64,000 bases of DNA, taken from positions 8,003,001 to 8,067,000 of the forward strand of contig CP114499.1 in the NCBI GenBank assembly GCA_027186245.1, written 5' to 3'. The notes beneath the pieces were generated by a model. It worked only from the letters and a program-made list of their open reading frames with translations. It ran no database searches and had not been told where the DNA came from. Position 1 is the first letter of the stretch. Each line of letters opens with the position of its first letter. The DNA is from Coriaria nepalensis. Lineage: Eukaryota > Streptophyta > Magnoliopsida > Cucurbitales > Coriariaceae. Both the position numbers and the translations under genes were made by a program. Below, in pieces: positions 24,438 to 36,201 of the stretch.

Positions 24438-27400
24438 TCAGAACCGGTAAAATGAGTAGCTCTTGCTCTTCTTCAGAAAACTAAAAGCTCTCCCTAATGA
24501 TCTCCTTCTAGAAGTAGATTTAGACAACGACCTAGTATCAGAATCAACAACAAACGGATTCTCATGGCATCCCCCCCGATAACTACGACTATTATCATCC
24601 TCTGACCGTTGTTGTGGCTGTAGTTGCTCTCTTTGCCTCTGCTCCCTGAACAACATCAGAAGCCTATGAGCCTTCTCTTTCCCTCTAGAGGTCCCATTAA
24701 CAGACATCGACACCAATCCAGGAATCACCCCTTCCTGCAAGACCATATCACTGCATTTCTCATTCCCATTACACAAAATCAAAAGACAAGACACAGCTTG
24801 CTCCTGTTCGATAGCTTCCCCACTGTCCACTATCGTAGCAAGCTGGCCAATAACACCCGGAGCTGTTATCAGTTCATCTCTTCCGGGTTGACTCGATGCC
24901 AGGTTGATCAAGACGGCTATGCATTTCTCAGTCCATGAATGGCGGTTATTTTCAGAAGCAAGGAGGGACAGAACGCCAGAGACAACGTTAGAGGAGAGAA
25001 GATTTGGGATATTGGAGGGAATGGTGGAGAGGTGGTAGAGGGCGTGAAGAGAGTCGAGCTTGGATTGGGGTTCGGAATTATCAGTAAGAAGTCGAGTTAA
25101 GAAAGGGACGGCTTCACTGAATCCAATGATTAGTTTTGCTGCTTCGAGACAAGAGAGGTTCATGTATAGTGCGGCTGCGGATCCATGTGAATCAGAGTTC
25201 GAGATCATTTCCTCTAACAGTGGGATCAATCCAGCTTCCAGCATCAACTCCTTGTTTCTGTAGGCAAAATTGTGAATATACTATATACATGAGCGAGGTT
25301 TCAGGGGAAAAGAAAAATGCACCATTTATGTCGTCTACCTATGAAAAACAAATCAGGAATTATATTTGATCGTGTTGTAAGCTTAACCCAAGCATGACCT
25401 GGAAGACATCATCACTGATAACTCAGGGAATCATAAGCAACAAACACCACAAACCTGTTATTGTTAACCGCAAGGTTGAAGAGAGCCATGGCTCCACTCT
25501 CCTGAGCCCTTGTATTCCCTTCACGCACAGCTAAAGTCACAAACTGCAACAGTGCTTCCACAAAGCCATTGGCTCCCATAAAAACCCTCGCCTCCTCATC
25601 ATCCTTCAGCACATACCTAATCTTCTCCACCAGCTTACACTTTTTCCCCAACTCTCTCCCTTTATTCAGGGCATCAAGAAAATTCATATAACTGGGGACC
25701 ACATTATCAGGTTCAGGTTCTTCCTCCTGTACAGATGCGGTATGATTATCCGGTTCATATTCATTTCCTTGGACCTCGTCAGTAATACCACTCTCCTCTA
25801 ATGGAACCACTTTACCACTCTTCACCTTGCAGGAGCCAACACTGTCCAATGACTTTGAATTAGCAGACTCGGATTCAGACAACGAAAGCCTCCAGTAATT
25901 GAGATCGAGAAAATCTGGGGGCCCATCAGGAACAGAGACTCCATTATGTTCACACCAACTAGTAATGAGACCCTTAACACAGTAATTAGGTGTCAAAGAG
26001 AGATGAGAGAGTTTCTGTTGGGTTTTCGGGCAGGTGTGATGCCCATTACTGAGCCACTTCTCAATGCAGATTCTTTCATATGTTTGCCCGGAAGCAATGA
26101 TGACTGGATCAAACATAAGCTGAAGTGATATTGGACACCTCAGCTCCTCAGGCGGCAGGGGCAGGGACAGCTGCCTTGATCTTCTAGTATTTTGTTTAGA
26201 GTTTATAGAACTAAGCTTTGAAAGCTGATGTTCAAAAGCGCGTAAATTGAAATCGGGCTCATTTGCGCCTAGAAGAGTGGGAGTACAAGGGCCGGAACCC
26301 TGCTCATTCTCGTCGAATTTATCAGTCCTAAATTGTTTGGAGTATTTCCTCATGAGATGTAAGAGGTAAGCCACGATTGATTCTTTCCTCTTGTCTTCTT
26401 CTGCTCGAGCTCGTTCTATGAGTTTCTTGAGAGCTCTTCTCTCGGTAAGAGCTGTTCTCGAGGAGGTTACTCCGAGTCTAGTAGCTGCCTGGTAGAAGGT
26501 CTCTAGCTCATTAATGTCAGTAGAGTTGTTAAAATCATTCCCTTGCTGGATCAAGGCAATAAGATCGTCACCAACTTGCTTCTCTAGAGGATCCAGAGAA
26601 ATCACAGTTTCTTCGATCTCAGCCAGTACCTCTTCAATCTGGAAAAAAAAAGATATAGTGAAAAGAAATGTCAAAGATAGTAAGCAATGAAAAACCAGAA
26701 AACAATTCACTGAAACATAATACAATACTTGAGATAATTCTATGCATCTGCATAGTAAAAATAATGACTCCTTACAGGAAGAGAAATAAAACCATTAGGA
26801 AGGCCAAAGAAATTATTACCTGATAACCAACCGATTGTGGGACGATATCTTTAACACTTCTTAGACTATCTTGAAGAAAACATTTTGCCTTCTTAAATTT
26901 TAGGAGTACAGCCTCAGAAGTGATAGCCTGAAAGATAAAAATAGATAGACCCGCTGTCAAAACATTCTTCCCAACAAGTACATAAAGGCACAAAATCATA
27001 CACAACATATAATCAGCATAAGCAATCTCGTGGATTAATGCAATAACTCATACGGGAGTAACATAAGAGGAAGGTGATATTCCAGACATAAAAAAGATTT
27101 GTATTGAAAAGATTAAGACAATACCAAGTAGAGTTTACTACTTTCTGAGCAATGTTGAAGAACATTCTTGATCTTCTCAAGTGCCATATGCAGTGAACAT
27201 AATGCCATAATGCCGGATTTGCTCCCCGGCCGTACTGCTTCCAAAGAAGGGAAAATCGAATGTACTTTGCAATATACTGCAGAAAGTGCCTTGCACATTC
27301 CTCCATGTAGCTGTATAAGAGTAACAGATATTACTTTTACACCATACTTCAACAAAACAAAAACTAACAGGCAGCATTACCAGTTCTGGTCAAAAGTAGA

Positions 27401-27470
27401 TCGTTATTTGGTTTTATACCTTGGCATCACTAGCTGCAAAGAAATTTTCTTCTACCTCAGTGATATCCAT
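24438..27470 (-). CDS. PUB45: U-box/ARM-repeat E3 ubiquitin ligase (PUB45/PUB6-like)
   Basis: Five coding exons (27470-27420, 27310-27125, 26927-26820, 26638-25455, 25257-24438) join in frame to about 782 residues. The start [20 protein letters not shown] at 27470, is the typical start of the PUB6/7/45 group. After the U-box N-terminal (UND) helices comes the U-box near 26050-26130: [20 protein letters not shown], then [17 protein letters not shown] repeats fill the C-terminal half (for example [45 protein letters not shown]). The tail is basic and Ser-rich. It would transfer ubiquitin from an E2 to substrates docked on the ARM repeats. All joins are GT-AG and no lesion was seen. PUB6 and PUB45 are close paralogues, so the exact name is uncertain. 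Confidence 0.92.
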
Positions 27471-29078
27471 GATTTAATAATCCCACCCCGGGACATTAGA
27501 CTTCAATAATGTCAACTATGGTTCCAAACAATAAAAAATAACAAAAATTAACATAGATTGAGAACACTAAAACGAGAGCAAGGTAGATAACAAATTCTAA
27601 GGAATTTAATATTATTTATCATTAAAAAAAACAGGTGAAGTTCAACAACTAAGGATATGAACCCTCCAACGGTCTGCGTAGAAGATAACTAAGAAGAACA
27701 ATCTAAATATAATATCCCATTTCAACCTTCAATGATTGGGTGAAATAGAAAAATTACACCTCAACTAAAGCTAAACATATAAAGCACAAATTTGATCATT
27801 GTGGCAGCCATTTATATTTTCTTCTGTATCCAAATCCCAGCCACAATAAAATCTCTGCAACAATTTCTTATAATTCGATAATCATTGCAAATATTCGAAA
27901 CCGAACAATGAAGCAAACTATACAAAACGATATTAAGAAAAATGCACCAAATCTAAAATTACTATTCAAATTTATCTATGGAAATCAATTTTAATAAGAC
28001 AATTTACAGGAGAAAATAATTTTTTAAAGAATTCACGTTTCAACAAAACAGCTAAAAATTTCCAGAAGAAATCACCGTCACCTCTACCGGCAGTTCGATT
28101 CTTCAGGAAAATGAAAACTGTGCTAAGAATTTAATCCGGAAGGAGTTGAAAGAAACGCCAAACGGAAACCAAAAAGGATGATGAAATATCAAGAAAGCGG
28201 ATAAATAGAAATGAACAGTGCTGAGATATTGAAGGAGAGAAGATCACGAGCTTTTTGTAAGCAAAAAACTTACTAGAAGAAGAACAATGAAGATTCAACC
28301 ATGGAGACTTCATAAAATAGCGTTCGGTATATAGAAGACTGGGAAGAGAAACAAACTTAGGCGCAGGATAATGATCTCTACTTTTCCATCTCATTACAGT
28401 TAAGACCTCGCGTTTTCCAATCCCGCGAGCAATTTTCTCGGAGAGGAGAGAGAAGGAAGAGAGAGGTAGTAGTGGCTTTCTGGCATTTTGCTTGTTCCAA
28501 CTTCTCAGGGAGCCGTAAAATAATTAATGGCTGAGAATCTTTATTTTAATTATCACTTTTTGAGGGGATGCTAAACAAGTTAATTTATAGTTTGCATAAT
28601 TACATTTTTGAGCTGAATTAAAATAAAGTTAACTAGATTTGTCAATGTGGTGGACCCGATTCATTATCCATCCTCCACGTGTTTCATTTAAATGAAAGGG
28701 TTATTATAGTCATGAAACTTAAAAGTAAAAAAAAAAAAAAAGTATAAAAAGGGTAGTTTGGTCAAGAGGGAGCGAAAAATTATTTTGATTGGATGCGGAC
28801 AAACTAGTACGGAGTCAATTAGTCAAAATATCCGCTGATTCTGTCCGATCACAAGAATGGGCGGGATCGATCAGCAGCAACCACCTGACAGACACCTCAT
28901 GGGTTCCTTGAACTTCCCCTCCAAATAGTTAGTTATAACCGTTAACGCCCTAATCCTCATTTCAACGCAGTTAAGCTAAAACTCCAAATTGAAGGATTTC
29001 TCCGGTCCGAGTCAAACATTTTGTAATCAGACCAAAAGGCATGCACGTTGGACTGTTGGAGTCCAAATTGCATGTGAA

Positions 29079-29109
<31 letters not shown>

Positions 29110-30812
29110 TTTAAATATTGATTGAGCTTACGTGGCGTGAAATATTAGCGTCCGCGTTCTTTGCATGAAAGCCACTTCTACTAACCGCAATTAATTTTAT
29201 GGGACCATCAAAAGTTGCTATAGATTATTATGAATGGGCCTAGTAATTAATCTGAGAGCAGAACGTGGCCCGGCCCCGTTTAAATTTAACTTTCCCATCA
29301 TGTAACCTTTTCGTTATATAGTCAGCAGTGTTGGAATGTATAGTTTAGATATGATGAGGCTTAGGAGTTTAGATGTATTTTGATACCTTATTTCAAAACT
29401 ATCATATACTTATTTCATCATCTTTCTACTTAAATGCGAATTGAAAGATAAATGAATAAATCCAGTTGAAAGGAAGAATTAGAAGCAAAGAAATATAAGT
29501 CATGATCACATGTTCCTCTCTCTCTCTCTCTCTCTCTCACTCATATTTGTTCAAAGTACAGTAGATTCCCAACTACTCTGAAACAAGACAAGATAATAAA
29601 ATCCATGACACAAGCTGTAAAGAACATTTCTTATTCTTCTTCTTCTCTCTCTCTCTCTCTCTATCTACACTGTCTCGCCGCTTTATTAGCTTCTAAGCAT
29701 GTTTTCATGATTGTTAGTGAGATCTTAGATTTATAATCTCCATGCATGCCTCCATTTCTACGATTATAATAATGAGTTTGTTTTTTTTTTTTGTGTAAGA
29801 AAAGAACTGCCCCGAGTCGTAGAAGAATCATTGAAAATTATGGCTCTGGACATAACTTGGAACGCACAAACAGGATCGATCAGTATTGAGTATTATTAAA
29901 TGAGTGTGCATTCAATCATGGAGGATGTGAAAAACAAGTGTGAAGTGTCCATGAAGAGTTCAAAGTCATTAAGATCGAAAAAGTGGTATTGTTAGTTGAA
30001 CGAGACAGAGATAGAGATTGCTTTAATAGGCAGCTGAATTCCCTCCTTTTTACGTTTCGTTTTGGGTCTTATTTGAAAGAAGTATTATGTGTTTTTTTCA
30101 TATACTTGTTGAATACTAACCATGTTCATTCGGTCTCAATATATATATATATATAATAAACTAACAAATTGTTAGAGCAGCGACCCTCATCTAGACCATG
30201 TTGTCAATAATTCAAGAGCTGGTTTGGTTCATGGGGACTGATTTGGATCTTAGGATAAAATAATAGCATCAATGTTTTCTTCCTCTCCGTCCTCAAACAG
30301 GCCCTCAAATAATTGGCATCTCCTTCCATCTTTCAGATCAAACAACACAATTACATACAGAACCCACAAAAACTCTAAAATTACAGTTTCAAACTTCACA
30401 AATAAAATATTATTTTTTCTAATTCAGTACAAAACTACTTTTAACATGTCATCCTCATCGACCAACAACAAATTACACCAATCACTTCCTTCATTGCTTT
30501 TCTTCTACTTCCTCCTTTCTTTGGAGTTGTTTAGGACCGAACTTCTCTCTCTACTCTACTTCTTCTTCCATCTCCGTCTCACTCCTTTTGGCGGGGTTTG
30601 GCTCCCCACCAATCAAAACATCTCTCTCTATCTCAAAATTTCAGTCCCTTTCTCTTAAATACCGCACTCCCCACTTCAACAACCCAATCCCCCTCTTCTC
30701 TTCTTCCATCAACACCCTTCTCCTCCTCCTCCTCCTCCTTCTGCGAAAAATCAGAAAAAACAAAACAAATTATTTGTTCTTCTACATTCATCGCCTTCAT
30801 CACCACCACGTG
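27471..30812. promoter_or_regulatory. divergent upstream region, U-box gene and LRR kinase
   Basis: 3.3 kb between two opposed ATGs. The left part to about 28400 probably holds 5' UTR exon(s) of the U-box gene. The rest is AT-rich with simple repeats: a (TA)n/T run at about 29078-29113, (TC)n runs at 29516-29540 and 29645-29662, and a (TA)n run near 30140-30153. The pyrimidine-rich region 30540-30810 is the likely leader of the LRR kinase. No gene or RNA was recognised, apart from a short hairpin at 29040-29074. Confidence 0.45.
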
Positions 30813-33429
30813 ATGATGATGACGATGATGATGATGATGATGAGGAAGAAGAAGAAGAAGAACACGTTCTTCATCATGCTCGGATTACTTTTCTTCTTCT
30901 TCCAATTTCTAGCTACTACTTTCGCTCTCACGCCGGACGGTCTCTCTCTCCTCTCTCTAAAATCAGCCGTTGATCAACCATCCGACGCCTTAGCTTTCTC
31001 CGACTGGAACGAGGACGACGCCAATCCATGCCACTGGACCGGCATTTCCTGCATGAACGTCAGCACCTCTTCCGATCCTCGCGTCGTCGGAATCTCCATC
31101 GCCGGAAGGAATCTCCGGGGGTATCTCCCCTCAGAACTCGGTTCCCTCATCTACCTTCGGCGACTCAACCTCCACAGCAATAACTTCTACGGCTCCTTAC
31201 CTACACAGCTCTTCAACGCCACCGCATTGCACAGCATCTTCCTCTACGGCAACAATATCTCTGGTCCTCTACCTCCTTCGATCTGCAACATACCTAGGCT
31301 CCAAAATCTTGACCTTTCCAACAACTCTCTGTCCGAAACAATCCCTAAGGATTTAAAGAATTGCAAGCAGTTGCAGCGGCTAAACCTCGCTCAGAATAAA
31401 TTCACTGGCGAAATTCCGGCTGGCATTTGGTCTCAAATGGATAACCTTGTCTTACTCGATCTCTCTTCCAACAACTTCACCGGACCAATTCCGGAAGATA
31501 TAAGCGCTCTAAAATCACTTTCCGGTACTCTCAATCTTTCTCATAACCATTTAAGCGGTCAAATCCCGAAATCGCTCGGAGATTTGCCCGTAACCGTAAG
31601 TTTCGACCTCCGGAATAATAATCTGACCGGAGAAATACCTCAGACGGGGTCATTTGTAAATCAAGGTCCGACTGCATTTCTAGACAATCCTCTATTATGC
31701 GGTTTTCCTCTCCAAAAACCGTGTCGGCATTCAGAACAGAGCTCGCCTCAAAGCCCGAATTCAACCCCTGCTTACAACACCACTCCGAAAAAAGGCTTAA
31801 GTCCTGGACTGATCATCCTCATATCAGTAGCTGATGCAGCAGGAGTTGCATTCATCGGACTCGTGATCGTGTACATATACTGGAAAAGGAAAGACGATTC
31901 AAACGGATGTAGCTGTACACGGAAAGGAAAATTCGGAGGGAATGACAAAACTCAAACCTGCTCCCTCTGTTCATTCCCTTGCATCAGCGGATTCAGAAAC
32001 GAGGAGGATGAGGGGGAAATGGAGGATTCTGATAAGGCGGAGAGAGGAGGTGGAGAGTTGGTGGCGATAGACAAGGGGTTTACGTTCGAGCTGGACGAGC
32101 TGCTTAGGGCATCTGCGTATGTTTTAGGGAAGAGTGGGTTTGGAATAGTGTATAAGGTGGTGCTAGGGAATGGGATTCCGGTGGCGGTTAGGCGGTTAGG
32201 GGAAGGAGGGGAGCAGAGGTATAAGGAATTTGTTACGGAGGTGCAGGCGATAGGGAAAGTGAAACATCCTAATGTCGTTAAATTGAGGGCTTACTATTGG
32301 GCTCCTGATGAGAAGCTTCTCATTACTGATTTCATCTCCAATGGTAACCTGGCCTCCGCTCTTCGTGGTGAGTTTTTTTCTTGCCTCCTTTTTTTTCTCT
32401 TGCTGCTAATTACTAGTTGATGATTAGGAAGGTCCGTGGATTAGAGGAAAGTTGAGATCAAAAGAGAAGAGGTTTCTCAAAATAGTTTTTTGGGATTCTG
32501 GAATATTTTTTCTTTTCGTTTTCCAAAAATAGTTTTTTTTTTTGAGTAGTGGGATTGTCATCGTATCATTTTATTGATGGAGTGTTTGAGCCTTTTTATT
32601 TTAAGCTATAGAACAAGTATAATCTTAATGACGTTGCATTAGGTAATTGATAGTAATTTGCCATTATTTGATTCTGTAACTTGTCTTCTACGTGTATATG
32701 ATCAAGTAGTTTACTGAGACATTCTCAATTTCTTCAATACCTGGAAATTATAATCCCAGAACTAAAAAAAAAATTTAAATTTTCATTTCCACAGGGCGAA
32801 GTGGTCAGCCATCAACAAATCTATCATGGTCAATAAAGCTTAAGATCATTAAGGGTACAGCTCGTGGACTGGCTTACCTCCACGAATGCAGTCCAAGAAA
32901 ATTCGTTCACGGAGACCTCAAACCGACAAACATCCTCCTAGACAATGATTTCCAACCTTACATTTCCGATTTCGGCCTCAACAGACTAATCAGCATCACG
33001 GGAAACAATCCTTCCTCGGGCGGCTTTATAGGGGGAGCCCTCCCTTACTTTAACTCAGTACCAACTGAGCGAACTAACAACTACCATTCTCCGGAAGCTA
33101 GAGTTCCAGGAAGCAGGCCGGCCCAAAAATGGGACGTGTATTCATTCGGGGTTGTTGTATTGGAATTGCTCACAGGCAAGTCGCCTGAGCTTTCCCCTAA
33201 CACGTCGACTTCTGTGGAAGTTCCGGATATCGTGAGGTGGGTGAGGAAAGGATTTGAAGAAGAGAATCCGCTTTCTGACATGGTGGATCCTATGTTGCTT
33301 CAAGAGGTTCATGCTAAGAAAGAAGTTGTTGCTGTTTTTCATGTGGCGCTTGCTTGTACTGAAGCAGATGCTGATATTCGTCCTAGGATGAAAACTGTTT
33401 CTGAAAATCTTGACAGGATCGGAGCTTAG
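30813..33429 (+). CDS. LRR receptor-like kinase (At1g67510/ZAR1 type)
   Basis: Two exons (30813-32367 and 32795-33429) join to 729 residues. A run of Met codons starts the protein, followed by a signal peptide (about residues 12-35, ending TTFALTPDG). Next are an LRRNT region with the paired-Cys [16 protein letters not shown], about seven LRRs, an LRR cap with [13 protein letters not shown], a transmembrane helix ([20 protein letters not shown]), and a cytosolic kinase. The kinase has the glycine loop [15 protein letters not shown] where VAIK lysine is usual, HGDLKPTN instead of HRD, and DFGL. The HGD and VAVR forms are shared by this receptor subfamily. It acts at the plasma membrane in signalling; the ligand is unknown. 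I favour the ATG at 30813 because the frame upstream has no ATG. Confidence 0.92.
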
Positions 33430-34214
33430 GATGGAGAAAGAAGAAACAAACAAATCCGATCGATGTTTCATGTCAAATTATTGGTCATTAAGTAATTTGT
33501 TATCACTTATATTTATAGAGGGAGGGATCCGTAGACCTTTTTTTTTTTTTTTTTTTTCTTTTTTTGAGTGGGGGAGGGGGAAAATCCATAAATTTTGGAG
33601 GTAAAAGATTGAAGGAAGATTCATAAAAGTTCGATTATAATAACATTAACAATTGTTAAGATATCTTCTGCTTTATAGTATATGCAGCATACGTTTACTA
33701 CAAGTTCTTGTCCTTGTTAATGATAATGGGTGTTTGGTGTCATGGAGATAGCTACTTGATTGATGTCGCTTTTCCAAATGATAATCATAACTGGCTAAAC
33801 TATTAATTTGGTCCCTTTTACTTTTACATCATTTGTCAGTTTGAATCTTATACTTCTTTTTGTCCAAATTTAGTCTTTATTTTGAAGGTTTCTTAAGTAC
33901 CCTCTCTTGGTTTTGGGGGTTAAGTTTATAGGTTTATTTATGTATCAATTTTGTTATCAGATTAAATAAAGTAGTCTCGAAATATCCTGACTAGTTTAAA
34001 TACCTCCGGAAATTTAAAAAAAAAAAAAAAAGAAGAAAAAAGGGTTATGTAGAAAAAATTATTAACAAAATAAGGTAATTATGGAAACCTTGAGGACCAA
34101 TCTGAAAGAAATAAAAAATAAATAAATAGAACTTGTTTTGAATGACTATGTCTGTCTCTAAATACTACCTATGCTACGTTTTGAATGACATAGAACTTCT
34201 TCTTCTTCTTCTTC
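33430..34214. other. intergenic, no gene seen
   Basis: This holds the 3' UTR of the LRR kinase, with a T tract at 33539-33556, and AT-rich DNA. No coding signal seen. Confidence 0.5.
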
Positions 34215-34960
34215 GTGACTATTTCAAAGACAACTAAAACAACCGGATGCAAGAAATCAAAACCTTGTTTTCCACCCATATGCATTCAATCCCTTCCCAA
34301 GGACTTGTTCTTTGAGATTCTTTCTCCTGCCTCCTCATCTTCATTCACAGATCTACACAATGCTAAGATGTGCTACATGGATTTTCTACAAGCCTCAAAT
34401 GAAGACTACATATTCAAACATGTATATGTCGACTAGAGTTACATGGAAAGTAAACATCCAAACTTTCCGCCTTCTTGGACCGATGCGAGAAAAGTGGAAA
34501 CGCAGAAGTGTTATATAGAGAAGGGATGAAATAGTTATTTAGCTTATTGAAAATAGAATCGGATTTAAGCAACTCGAGAAAAGCAGATGAACAAGGCCAT
34601 CCGGAAGCTTCTGATATTCTACTCTAATGACCACTCGAAGCAAGAAGGTTTGAGATTTTTAACGTATCTTAACTGCTTAAAAGCAAGTGGGTTTGGGTTA
34701 AGAGAGTGTCGTGATAGGGTTAGATTAGAGAGTTTGTTTCGAGCATGTGGATTAATTACTATTTAGTTCCACAACACGATGAAGCATCGACATGCCGGAA
34801 TGTTAAGTGTTGTCGATATATGAGAAGGTTGAGAGATGTTACGTCTTATAGAAGAAGACACAATGGATGAGAATCTAGAGTGATGAAGAAGAAGATGATG
34901 GTCAGGATACCAGCAGTAACGAGAATACTCGTGAAATATTTTGTGAAACATGTAAATGGT
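34215..34960 (+). pseudogene. decayed F-box gene (At2g35280-like)
   Basis: The first frame has no ATG but reads IQSLPKDLFFEILSPASSSS followed by LHNAKMCYMDFLQASNEDY, the F-box start of plant proteins such as At2g35280/At1g67623. It is broken by TAG at 34434-34436. A second frame (about 34500-34615) continues with the family segment NAEVLYREGM, an in-frame TAG, then LFSLLKIESDLSN and EQGHPEASDIL before a stop. A third frame reads LNCLKASGFGLRECRDRVR further on. So at least two frameshifts and several stops are present. The intact protein would be an SCF substrate receptor; this copy cannot be. Confidence 0.75.
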
Positions 34961-35499
34961 ACTCTGAAGCCATTAGTTTCTGCAACATGTTATGGACGGG
35001 AAGGTTTTAGGTCTCTTACACTAAATTGTGATTCATTATCAAGTTTGTTTGAATGAATCTAGTGATTCAGATATTTATAGCTTGATTTATTATTTACAAT
35101 TCACATTAAAATTTTGAGATTAGATAAATTTATTAATTTAATATTATTTAAATATTATTTAAATAAAATTTAAATAAAATTAATAATTTATCGATATTAA
35201 ATTATCAAATATTCGTGTTTATTTATTAATAATAAAAATAATTTTCATTTCTTGTTCATGATTTCTTCAAACATTTATTCATTTATGTAAAAAACAGTAC
35301 AAATTACTCAAAGGGCCCCACGCCAACGCCAGCCAATCTGCTCCACTCCGTCCCTGCTCAGATCTTTTTCCTTTCCCTTCTCTCTCTCTCTCGCTTGACT
35401 CTCTATTGCAGCGAGTGTTTGTCTCTTTCTGGGATTAGACATCAAAGGTCGATGCTTGGAAAGTGAATAGTAGTTGGTTGTGATTCAGACAATTCAGAG
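34961..35499. promoter_or_regulatory. upstream region of the interrupted At3g27210-like gene
   Basis: AT-rich DNA (35090-35260) followed by a CT-rich leader (35330-35410). This leader likely belongs to the gene whose ATG is at 35500. Confidence 0.45.
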
Positions 35500-35549
35500 A
35501 TGGGCAATTCATCGTGTCTTCGAGCTCATACAAACACTTCTCCCCCTCT

Positions 35550-35554
35550 CGATG
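35550..35554. repeat. target-site duplication, left copy (CGATG)
   Basis: The five bases CGATG directly before the left LTR are repeated at 40856-40860 directly after the right LTR. This is the 5-bp duplication expected from copia integration. Confidence 0.95.
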
Positions 35555-36201
35555 TGTTAGAACTCAAACAGAAGAAAATGTGAAACTCACCTTGCTCACA
35601 AGAACAAAAAACAGAGAAGGAAGACAGTGAGAGAGAGAGTCTAAAATAAAACTGGAAAATCTATATTTTTCTATTTCTGGAACAATGTCATTTTAATACA
35701 ACCAACATGACCAACGTACAAGACAATAGCAACAACAATAAATGCAAATAAGAACACCCATACATCTAAAGGAAATCTATGCATCAACAAGAATGGCCTA
35801 AACCAGAAAAACATGCTGAAAAACAGCAATCTTACCAACTCTTGTACTAAAGCTTCCATAAGAGGCAAAAGTACCCAAAAACTTCTCCAATGCAATCCAG
35901 CCTTCACGTGCACTTCCAACACTTTATAAACATGATAACAAATTGAAACAAACTGAATTCTTCCCTCCAAAACATGATATTGATGACAGCATAGCAGCAA
36001 AACAGCAACCTTGAGCAACCGGCTAGATGAGGTTCTAAAATAAGCTACACACCTCTGATTCACTTGATTCCAATTGCTACAAGTCCAAAATGATGCATAC
36101 TAACTAAAGGTATAGGAGTCAACGCCAAAAAAATTAACCAAGGAAAAAGTCAACTCTGAGAATGATTAAAGGCATAAGTGAGCAGCTTCAACCTTCTAAC
36201 A
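35555..36201 (-). repeat. left LTR (3' LTR of the element)
   Basis: 647 bp. It differs from the right LTR at two sites seen by eye (C/T in CTATG-C/T-ATCAAC, and G/A in CCAATT-G/A-CTAC), both transitions. The polyprotein stop codon overlaps its inner border. A 130-codon frame on the element's sense strand (35671-36063) has no recognised domain. Confidence 0.95.

Noticed and set aside
30588..30812. 75-residue N-terminal extension of the LRR kinase
   Set aside because: There is no ATG in frame before 30813. The stretch is a pyrimidine-rich leader translating to poly-Leu, and the signal peptide lies after 30813.
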